A DNA stretch of 6,671 nucleotides, from positions 1-6,671 of the forward strand of contig CAMCMD010000049.1 of the NCBI GenBank assembly GCA_945875975.1, read 5' to 3'. The stretch's first letter is position 1. Every line of letters starts with the position of its first letter. Both the position numbers and the translations under genes were made by a program. Origin of the DNA: Rickettsia typhi (GTDB taxonomy: Bacteria > Pseudomonadota > Alphaproteobacteria > Rickettsiales > Rickettsiaceae). Shown one piece after another: positions 1 through 4,676 of this stretch. The notes under the pieces are model-generated. The model was given only the letters and a program-made list of their open reading frames with translations. It was not told the DNA's origin and searched no databases.

Positions 1-5
1 ATCTA

Positions 6-1793
6 TTACGCCGAAAGTTTCTTTCCATCATATTTACCATGATGTATGCTATTATGACATTTTTGGCAAACAATCAAGGTTTTACGATTCCTAGCGATCA
101 TTCTCTTTTGCCACTCAGCTTTAGTAGTTCCTCTCCGCTTTAGGTCTGCTAGTTTTCTTATGTGGTGTACCTCTATTTTTTTATGAGAACCACATAACTC
201 GCATTCTTGGGCTTCTAAGCGCTCTACTAATTCAGTGCGGTTATTCCAGATACAGTCCACTGGTTGTTCGCTAATACTGGCCCACTTATTCCATTTTAGC
301 GATATTCCACCAAAATGCGTGACAAGTGGTTTTCCTAGCTTACTATCTCGCTTAACAAGGATAACTTTTTTTTCACCCTCATTCGTTTTAATTGTTGCGC
401 CATATTTTTTATAGATTTTAGCACATGTAGTCTTGTATTTACTAGCTAATGTTTTAACTAGCGATACTTCCGTCATATACCTCAGTTTATTGAATGTATG
501 AAGGTTGTATGCCATACGATAATACTGCACCACTCCTCTATACTCTACTTGATATTGTGATACTGTGCTATAAGCATCATCGATTGTGCGTTGATGTAAA
601 TGTGTTGGTTTCCCATTTTTCATATACTTCTTGCATTTTTCTTGTATCACTTTAGCAGGAACACGTAGTCCAATATTACCATTAATACAGCGACGACCAT
701 TATGATCATGTTTGCTGTCTTCTTGGAGTGTATGTACTTCATATCCTAAAAACTTAGCTTTTTGACCACTTGCATTAGTAATCAATGTTTTATCAGCATT
801 GAGTTCAAGTTTTAACTCATTACTTAAAAATTGAGCGATTTCATGCTTGATTTGAACAGCTTCATTTTTAGGCCCTGCTAACCCAAGTAGAAAGTCATCT
901 GCATAACGCACATACCACAAACGCCGAAAATTGGGATCATTGGGATCTCGTGATGGTATAGACTGCGCTTGTTTGTGTAGTATACTGTCACTTTCCCAAT
1001 CACCTCTCTTTCTTGCCCTGAAGGCTTGTACTATCAGTGTGGTATAGTATGCATCCTTCTTTCTTTCGTTACCGCGTGTGTATGCTGGTATAAGTGTTTG
1101 TTCTACGTATTTATCTAAACGATCTAACACTAGATTACTAAAAATCGGACCAGTGACCGAGCCTTGCGCGGAACCGCTTAAGGTGGCGTTGAATTTCCAA
1201 TCTTCTAGATATCCTGCTTTAAGAAGTATACTTATAAGGTTTATGAAGCGGTTATCTTGGAAATTTTCTCTGATGATGTCTAATAAAATTGTATGATCAA
1301 TTTTATCAAAACATGCTGTGATATCGCCCTCGATAAACCACTTTGTTCCTTTACCTTTTTGCATAACTTCTCGAAGTGCAGTGTGACAACCTCGTTTAGG
1401 TCTAAATCCATGAGAGGATTGGCTAAACTGAGGCTCATAATAGGCTTCCAATATTGATCTGATTACTTCTTGGAGTAACTTATCAGACCAGGTTGGTAAC
1501 CCTAATGGCCTTGATTTTCCATTCTTCTTGGTTATGTAAACACGTCGTACTGGGGTCCATCTATACTTTTCATAACGTAATGCGTTAATTATTGTATCGA
1601 TCTTCTCTAGTGACATAGCGTCAACTGTTTCAGATATTGCTCCTTCAGTCATTGCTCCCTGATTGCGATAAAGCTTTCCGTAAGCATGCAGATAGAGTTC
1701 CTTCTGATAAAGTAGACGATATACATTATTAACCAGCAACCCACGTTGTCCACGTTCGCGTATAATAGAAAATATTGTTTCGGCTTTTCGCAT
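6..1793 (-). CDS. ltrA: Group II intron reverse transcriptase/maturase with HNH endonuclease
   Basis: This 595-residue multifunctional protein assists splicing of its own intron and drives retrohoming: it binds the intron RNA, nicks the target DNA strand and copies the RNA into DNA. The order is N-terminal RT-0/RT domain (about 1-350), maturase/thumb X domain (about 375-455) and C-terminal DNA-binding plus HNH region (about 505-590). The catalytic aspartates are visible as EGDITACFD (Asp157) and YVRYADD (Asp299, Asp300). The HNH zinc-type frame is CELC (531-534), EVHH (541-544) and CQKCH..IHH (576-585). Length is usual for an endonuclease-bearing intron protein and there is no frameshift. The start ATG follows domain III by about 100 bases; the Shine-Dalgarno is weak (AAGGA, about 18 bases upstream). 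One oddity is the RT motif QGSVTGPIFSN (210-220), where relatives normally have a QGGxxSPxxxN form. It resembles chloroplast-like intron proteins, but the class is from memory. Confidence 0.95.
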   Translation of the reverse strand: MRKAETIFSIIRERGQRGLLVNNVYRLLYQKELYLHAYGKLYRNQGAMTEGAISETVDAMSLEKIDTIINALRYEKYRWTPVRRVYITKKNGKSRPLGLPTWSDKLLQEVIRSILEAYYEPQFSQSSHGFRPKRGCHTALREVMQKGKGTKWFIEGDITACFDKIDHTILLDIIRENFQDNRFINLISILLKAGYLEDWKFNATLSGSAQGSVTGPIFSNLVLDRLDKYVEQTLIPAYTRGNERKKDAYYTTLIVQAFRARKRGDWESDSILHKQAQSIPSRDPNDPNFRRLWYVRYADDFLLGLAGPKNEAVQIKHEIAQFLSNELKLELNADKTLITNASGQKAKFLGYEVHTLQEDSKHDHNGRRCINGNIGLRVPAKVIQEKCKKYMKNGKPTHLHQRTIDDAYSTVSQYQVEYRGVVQYYRMAYNLHTFNKLRYMTEVSLVKTLASKYKTTCAKIYKKYGATIKTNEGEKKVILVKRDSKLGKPLVTHFGGISLKWNKWASISEQPVDCIWNNRTELVERLEAQECELCGSHKKIEVHHIRKLADLKRRGTTKAEWQKRMIARNRKTLIVCQKCHNSIHHGKYDGKKLSA

Positions 1794-2040
1794 CTCGCGT
1801 ACCTATCAATTCCTTACTATTAGATTACCTGCCACCCTTTGCCCTGTATACAGCTCTCCTGCACTCCGCGAATGGGTCGGTTATTCCCATCGACTACTAC
1901 GGTGACTCCGTGACCATAGGACTCGCGTCCCTTAGGCCATCCCATGTTTCGTTTTCAAGAAACGTATATAGAGTAACTTAGGTCTTCTGTTCGTTTTCTT
2001 AAATGAGTTCATTACTCATCGTCCTTTAGTCAGAGTGTAG

Positions 2041-2063
2041 CATAGACAAAGCCATATTCTATG
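2041..2063 (-). other. Candidate EBS1 hairpin of the group II intron
   Basis: On the minus strand, CATAGA and TCTATG form a perfect 6-bp stem around an 11-base loop containing GGCTTTG (2053-2047). That loop can pair with the last seven exon bases, TGAAGCT (2337-2331), using four Watson-Crick pairs and three G-U pairs. A terminal loop complementary to the exon end is what exon-binding site 1 requires for 5' splice-site choice and retrohoming target recognition. The wobble pairs leave some doubt over the exact register. Confidence 0.7.
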
Positions 2064-2105
2064 TTTACTAAAGGCGTCGGGTTACATAGGTGCTACCGAC
2101 GAGTG

Positions 2106-2110
2106 AGCGG
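2106..2110 (-). other. Candidate EBS2 of the group II intron
   Basis: Minus-strand CCGCT lies in or beside the loop of a small hairpin with AGTG/CACT arms. It is a perfect 5-bp complement of exon bases AGCGG (2342-2338), the segment immediately upstream of IBS1. It lies about 50 bases 5' of the EBS1 loop in the intron RNA, which is the usual order. Five pairs alone could be chance; the agreement of location, order and adjoining IBS1 gives it weight. Confidence 0.5.
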
Positions 2111-2330
2111 TTCCACCACTGAAAACTAGTCTTCAAGCACTTGTAGCTTTAACCATATTACTCAGGCGTTGCGAAACTATATCATACACCTATTCCGATA
2201 TATTCCGCTTTAATACCATGCTCTTGTCCCCTCTTCCTTTCGAATTTAGGTAAGGCATTCGCCTTAAGGTCATTTACTCTGAACCTTAACTAGCTAGGCT
2301 AATAATTTCTTGACGCGCTACATGGCGCAC

Positions 2331-2533
2331 AGCTTCACCGCTGCGTGGATTACGACCGCCTCTTGCTGCAATCTTAGTAGTAGAGAAATGACCAAAACCT
2401 ATAAGAGAAATCTCATTACCTTGACCCACGGCATCAATTACCGAAGAAGTGAACATGTCTATAGCTTTCTCAGCTTCCACTTTAGTACAATCGTGCTGAT
2501 AGCTATGTGTGTTATAAATTCTTGTTTGTTCAT
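2331..2533 (-). pseudogene. HU-family DNA-binding protein, frameshifted and split by intron
   Basis: HU proteins are about 90-residue dimers that bend DNA and organise the nucleoid. The gene begins at ATG 2533-2531 with MNKQEFITHIAIST, a typical HU N terminus. The frame then breaks at about 2490-2492, and the rest of HU continues in another frame: KVEAEKAIDMF, then EISLIGFGHF and the diagnostic RGGRNPRSGEA arm motif. Restoring one base (an AAT TGT reading where ATTGT now stands) gives a 68-residue stretch that aligns with standard HU numbering, placing RNP at 61-63. After Ala68 the group II intron begins, so the 16 or so residues that follow in the raw ORF are intron sequence; the final 22 or so HU residues should lie beyond the window. 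A GTG at 2480 could start a product lacking helix 1, which is unlikely to fold. Alternatives are a sequencing error or programmed frameshifting; I see no classic slippery site. Confidence 0.85.
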
Positions 2534-2537
2534 TAGT

Positions 2538-2609
2538 TTACTCGTTATATTTAGGATTATATCCTAGTATTGTATAACGTTCACGGCTAAAACACAAACT
2601 TTTAGCCAT
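2538..2609 (-). CDS. Possible 23-residue peptide between HTH gene and HU
   Basis: An ATG at 2609-2607 opens a 23-codon frame that ends in TAA at 2540-2538. AGGG lies six bases upstream of the ATG as a Shine-Dalgarno-like site and overlaps the stop codon of the preceding gene. The spacing is operon-like: eight bases after the HTH gene and four bases before the HU ATG. The peptide starts MAKSLCFSRE and ends ILGYNPKYNE. Its end resembles the segment YIGYNPTQFE of the preceding HTH protein, so it may be a leftover from a duplicated gene end rather than an independent peptide. No function is recognised, and the length makes chance quite possible. Confidence 0.3.
   Translation of the reverse strand: MAKSLCFSRERYTILGYNPKYNE
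2552..2566 (-). promoter_or_regulatory. Inverted repeat overlapping a TATAAT box upstream of HU
   Basis: TAGGAT and ATCCTA form perfect 6-bp arms around TAT. On the minus strand the repeat includes a consensus TATAAT (2561-2556), 22 bases upstream of the HU start codon. The candidate -35 (GTGAAC, 17 bases further up) is poor, so a promoter is uncertain. If real, the repeat is well placed to act as an operator. The stretch also lies inside a possible small ORF (2538-2609), which argues against a purely regulatory role. Confidence 0.3.
2585..2607. repeat. Perfect 8-bp hairpin between HTH gene and HU
   Basis: GGCTAAAA and TTTTAGCC are perfect 8-base arms around a 7-base loop, 11 bases downstream of the HTH gene's stop codon. 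It could attenuate transcription between the HTH gene and HU, but neither side has the run of T that an intrinsic terminator needs: the minus strand continues GTGAACG. It also falls in the first codons of the possible 23-residue ORF, where it could instead affect translation. Confidence 0.4.
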
Positions 2610-2617
2610 CTTTTGCC

Positions 2618-3037
2618 CTAATACCACTTCTCAGGAATGTATAAATTCAACTCGTTGCTATTTTTAGTGCGTTTTCTTTCAAATTGTGTTGGATTATAAC
2701 CGATATAATTATTATCAATAATTATATTGGAAGGGGTTACGTTCTTTTCTTCCAGCTTTAATAGATTATTACGAATACAACTCATACCAACAACATTAAA
2801 AGCTTCTGTTATTTGTTTTAAAGTCATACCAGAAGCACGCATACTAGAGAGTTGTTCTTTCTGTTCATTTGTTAAGAAACCTCTAGAATTTCGAATTGCA
2901 ATGCCGTTTTTCTTCATGAACTTACGTATTGTGGGGGCAGTAACCCCAAATACTTTACTAATTTGCTCAGTAGTATTGCCTTGTGCATATAAAGCAGCGA
3001 TTCTTGCTTTGCCTAATTCTGCTTTTTTTCTACTCAT
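2618..3037 (-). CDS. Small protein with two tandem helix-turn-helix repeats
   Basis: This 139-residue basic protein is of unknown family. Residues about 9-45 (ARIAALYAQGNTTEQISKVF, then GVTAPTIRKFMKKNGI) have the pattern of a resolvase- or transposase-type helix-turn-helix. Residues about 56-94 (EQKEQLSSMRASGMTLKQIT, then EAFNVVGMSCIRNNL) repeat the same spacing, although the second turn is less canonical. The last 45 residues are polar, without a recognised domain, and end IPEKWY. It is probably a DNA-binding regulator; a truncated transposase or recombinase N terminus is the main alternative, since no catalytic domain follows. No Shine-Dalgarno is visible: the bases before ATG are a perfect palindrome, which suggests autoregulation. 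It lies upstream of HU with a gap of 84 bases, so the two may be co-transcribed. Confidence 0.7.
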   Translation of the reverse strand: MSRKKAELGKARIAALYAQGNTTEQISKVFGVTAPTIRKFMKKNGIAIRNSRGFLTNEQKEQLSSMRASGMTLKQITEAFNVVGMSCIRNNLLKLEEKNVTPSNIIIDNNYIGYNPTQFERKRTKNSNELNLYIPEKWY

Positions 3038-3050
3038 AACAAATTTGTTA
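3037..3050. promoter_or_regulatory. Perfect palindrome touching the HTH gene start codon
   Basis: TAACAAATTTGTTA is a perfect 14-bp palindrome whose edge includes the A of the HTH gene's ATG. A DNA-binding protein gene with a palindrome at its own start is a classic autoregulation layout. The sequence is AT-rich in an AT-rich genome, so chance is not excluded. It also occupies the place where a ribosome binding site would be expected. Confidence 0.35.
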
Positions 3051-3147
3051 AACCAGATTAGTGAACATAATTAGCTGCATAAACACAGCAAGAATACAAC
3101 TATACTATACAATATCATCAGAAAAGTCCCCATCTAAGTAAAGCCCC

Positions 3148-3198
3148 TCATCGCTTGTTTCCCAACACTCCGCCTATTGGTTGATCCGTGACTGCCAT
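3148..3198 (-). CDS. 16-codon ORF overlapping the fic stop, possible gene remnant
   Basis: The fic stop TAA overlaps an ATG (TAATG), giving a potentially coupled short frame that begins MAVTDQPIGG and ends at TGA 3150-3148. Past the TGA the same frame continues for nine more sense codons (GALLRWGLF) before the next TGA at 3120-3118. This looks more like the stub of a decayed gene than a functional peptide. I cannot identify its parent. A small regulatory partner for Fic is conceivable, but the Fic here already has its own inhibitory motif. The rest of 3051-3147 holds nothing else I can support. Confidence 0.2.
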   Translation of the reverse strand: MAVTDQPIGGVLGNKR

Positions 3199-4358
3199 TA
3201 TTCATAAACATCCGCTCTGATTTTCGTGGGTTCTTCTAGGATATTTAATATTTCGGTAGCACAGTAGACTTTGTCTCTTTTATTATCATTCGTCTTTTTG
3301 ATAATGCCTACAGCCTCAAGTTTTTGTATGCCTCTCTGAGCGGTGCTATAAGCAATACCTAGGTCTTCAGCAATTTTATTGGTGGTGAAATAAGGATTCA
3401 CAGCCAAATGCTGTACCATCTCCATAGGGACTTGAGAGCTGCCGCTTGCAACAACAATTTTCCATTGATTTAATAGTTCATTGATACGCTCAGCACGCGA
3501 TAAAACATCTTCGGATTGAACAGCAACGCCATTAAGAAAATAAATGAGCCACTCATGCCAAGCGCCTTTTGAACTGACATTATAAAGCTGTTTATAATAT
3601 TCATCGCGCGATGCTTCAAAAAATGCAGATAAATACAGCAAAGGCGTAGGCAGCATTCTTTGTTCAACCAACAACAACATAATAAGCAATCGCCCAACGC
3701 GACCATTACCATCTAAAAAAGGATGGATGGCTTCAAACTGATAATGACAAAGGGCTATGTGGATCAATGGTGGTAATGATCTATCGTGTAGAAAGTTTTC
3801 AAACTCGGATAAGCACTCCATCAGATTATCAGGAGGTGGTGGCACAAACTTCGCTGTGTTTAGTGTGCATCCTGGAGAGCCAATCCAATTCTGACTGCGC
3901 CTAAATTCCCCTGGTGTGGCAAGAAATCCCCTTACACCTTGCATTAAGTGCTTATGGATTTCTTTGATAAGGCGTAGCGATAATGGAAACTCTGATAACC
4001 GCCCCAGCCCATAATCAAGTGCCTTGATGTAGTTTTGTACCTCTTGGAGATCGTCAGGGTTTTGTTTTACATGAGCACCTGCGTTGGCGGCTAAGATTTC
4101 TCCCAGAGTTGCTTGAGTGCCTTCAATCTTGCTGGACAGTACTGCCTCTCGGGTAATGAACGGGCGCATCAAAAGGTGAGGATTTGGTAGTTGACTTCCT
4201 TCTCGCGCTAACTTCCCAAGTAAGAAATCGGCACGAGATAGGCTGTTAACCACCGCATTATTCCAATCAAGTTTAGGTGGTAGACTATGGGGAACAAAGG
4301 CATTGTACCCTTTGGGTGATTTAACGATTTGTCCTGAGGAGGACTGTTGTATATCCAT
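3198..4358 (-). CDS. fic: Fic-domain AMP-transferase with C-terminal winged helix
   Basis: Fic enzymes usually transfer AMP from ATP to a hydroxyl of a target protein. Using the start at 4358, the protein has 386 residues. The catalytic signature HPFLDGNGRVGR (212-223) is fully intact, with catalytic His212. SSKIEG (75-80) fits the (S/T)xxxE(G/N) inhibitory helix motif, with Glu79 expected to block ATP gamma-phosphate placement, so the enzyme is self-inhibited (class II) and does not need a separate antitoxin. The segment from about residue 312 to 366 (MVQHLAVNPYFTTNKIAEDL onward) is a winged-helix domain, as in many bacterial stand-alone Fic proteins, suggesting DNA binding or autoregulation. 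No secretion signal is seen. The longest frame starts at 4454, but a promoter and palindrome lie between that ATG and Met 4358, and family resemblance begins around 4358 (MDIQQSSSGQ). The Shine-Dalgarno is weak (AGAAG, nine bases upstream). It lies between traD and HTH/HU genes as probable cargo; the target protein is unknown. Confidence 0.93.
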   Translation of the reverse strand: MDIQQSSSGQIVKSPKGYNAFVPHSLPPKLDWNNAVVNSLSRADFLLGKLAREGSQLPNPHLLMRPFITREAVLSSKIEGTQATLGEILAANAGAHVKQNPDDLQEVQNYIKALDYGLGRLSEFPLSLRLIKEIHKHLMQGVRGFLATPGEFRRSQNWIGSPGCTLNTAKFVPPPPDNLMECLSEFENFLHDRSLPPLIHIALCHYQFEAIHPFLDGNGRVGRLLIMLLLVEQRMLPTPLLYLSAFFEASRDEYYKQLYNVSSKGAWHEWLIYFLNGVAVQSEDVLSRAERINELLNQWKIVVASGSSQVPMEMVQHLAVNPYFTTNKIAEDLGIAYSTAQRGIQKLEAVGIIKKTNDNKRDKVYCATEILNILEEPTKIRADVYE

Positions 4359-4389
4359 GTAACTAAGCTTCTGGTTGATTATACTTAAC

Positions 4390-4418
4390 AGCATAACCAC
4401 TATTCTCGAGAAAGTCAA
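4390..4418 (-). promoter_or_regulatory. Sigma70-type promoter for fic
   Basis: On the minus strand, TTGACT (4418-4413; five of six consensus bases) and TATGCT (4395-4390; four of six) are separated by exactly 17 bases. Transcription would begin near 4383, giving a leader of about 25 bases before the ATG at 4358. Its position inside the longest ORF is the main reason for choosing the downstream start. Confidence 0.6.
4403..4412. promoter_or_regulatory. Palindromic operator candidate in fic promoter spacer
   Basis: TTCTCGAGAA is a perfect 10-bp palindrome immediately downstream of the -35 box and inside the 17-base spacer. A repressor bound here would block RNA polymerase. The winged-helix domain of Fic itself is an obvious candidate binder, by inference only. 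Confidence 0.4.
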
Positions 4419-4421
4419 TAT

Positions 4422-4503
4422 TCGATAATAGTAGAATTTCTTATCACCGCCCATGAGAATAAGACTAGAAATTATTGTCGTATATCGTAAAAATCGATAA
4501 TAG
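4422..4503. repeat. Direct repeat of TCGATAATAG upstream of fic
   Basis: The 10-mer TCGATAATAG occurs at 4422-4431 and again at 4494-4503, 72 bases apart, flanking the bases around the longest-frame ATG at 4454. It may be a paired protein-binding site or a chance AT-rich repeat; the first copy abuts the promoter's -35 side. Confidence 0.25.
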
Positions 4504-4593
4504 CATCTATCTGCTAAGAATTGTGACGTTATAGTGACAATATCCTTATAAACATTTTCTTAATAGCCGAACTGTTTGTCGCCTCATTGGCGG

Positions 4594-4641
4594 TTTAGCT
4601 CATATATACGGTGAACTTGGTGTATCGGAAAATGAGCTAAA
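4594..4641. repeat. 10-bp inverted repeat in traD-fic intergenic region
   Basis: TTTAGCTCAT (4594-4603) and ATGAGCTAAA (4632-4641) are perfect inverted arms around 28 bases; an inner ATAC/GTAT pair could extend the stem. It lies 36 bases past the traD stop. A second small GC-rich hairpin adjoins it (CGCC/GGCG, 4580-4592). Neither is followed by a T run, so a standard intrinsic terminator is not supported. A dispersed palindromic repeat, of the sort common in Rickettsia genomes, or a protein-binding site are possible. The rest of 4359-4676 holds the fic promoter and no gene I accept. Confidence 0.5.
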
Positions 4642-4676
4642 TATAAAACCTAGACACGTCTTGCGAAAAAACTACT

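Larger units (their letters stand above)
1..2330 (-). mobile_element. Group II intron, 3' end outside window
   Basis: A self-splicing retroelement runs leftward from 2330. Its first bases read GTGCGCC on the minus strand, matching the GUGYG 5' consensus, and they lie directly after an HU gene codon. About 537 bases of structured RNA (domains I-III and the start of IV) precede the intron-encoded protein. That protein's stop codon is 8 to 6, so the end of domain IV, domains V and VI and the 3' splice site are not in the window. The 5' boundary is supported independently: exon-binding sequences in domain I (2047-2053 and 2106-2110) can pair with the exon just upstream of 2330. The intron is in the same orientation as the host gene, as splicing requires. 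Missing domain V means its splicing competence cannot be judged here. The RNA subclass is not certain; the protein resembles chloroplast-like lineages, usually IIB. Confidence 0.93.
1794..2330 (-). ncRNA. Group II intron RNA, domains I-III and start of IV
   Basis: This gene-free stretch is the 5' half of the intron ribozyme. Visible elements, in 5' to 3' order on the minus strand, are: the GTGCGCC start at 2330-2324; a perfect 6-bp hairpin at 2266-2251 (TAAGGC, loop GAAT, GCCTTA); a hairpin with candidate EBS2 near 2115-2101; a hairpin with candidate EBS1 at 2063-2041; and the strongly conserved domain III string CGTAGTAGTCG at 1901-1891. Domain III is followed by a purine-rich segment containing GGGCAAAGGG, as in known introns such as Ll.LtrB. 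The intron protein's ATG at 1793 follows, so the ORF sits in domain IV as expected. Short ORFs on the plus strand here are incidental. I have not folded the whole RNA. Confidence 0.88.

Noticed and set aside
1078..1296. Plus-strand 72-codon ORF
   Set aside because: It lies wholly antisense to the reverse transcriptase domain, has no ribosome binding site, and its composition is that of a shadow frame.
1775..1981. Plus-strand 68-codon ORF across intron domains III-IV
   Set aside because: It overlaps conserved ribozyme sequence including the domain III motif, so its base pattern is explained by RNA structure.
2286..2480. A complete 64-residue HU-like protein starting at GTG
   Set aside because: The first helix of HU is encoded upstream in another frame, and the C-terminal residues come from intron sequence, so this is not a natural gene boundary.
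2310..2567. Plus-strand 85-codon ORF over HU
   Set aside because: It is antisense to a recognisable HU coding region; the hydrophobic tail is an artefact of AT-rich sequence.
2727..3074. Plus-strand 115-codon ORF opposite the HTH gene
   Set aside because: The minus-strand frame has clear helix-turn-helix repeats; this one is a cysteine- and phenylalanine-rich mirror without domain signs.
3470..3712. Minus-strand 80-codon ORF within fic
   Set aside because: It is out of frame with the intact Fic domain and rich in Cys and Met, typical of a shadow frame.
3198..4358. Classic Fic toxin-antitoxin pair
   Set aside because: The inhibitory motif is inside the Fic protein itself, and no FicA-like or Phd-like partner gene is adjacent; the 16-codon stub is too short to count.
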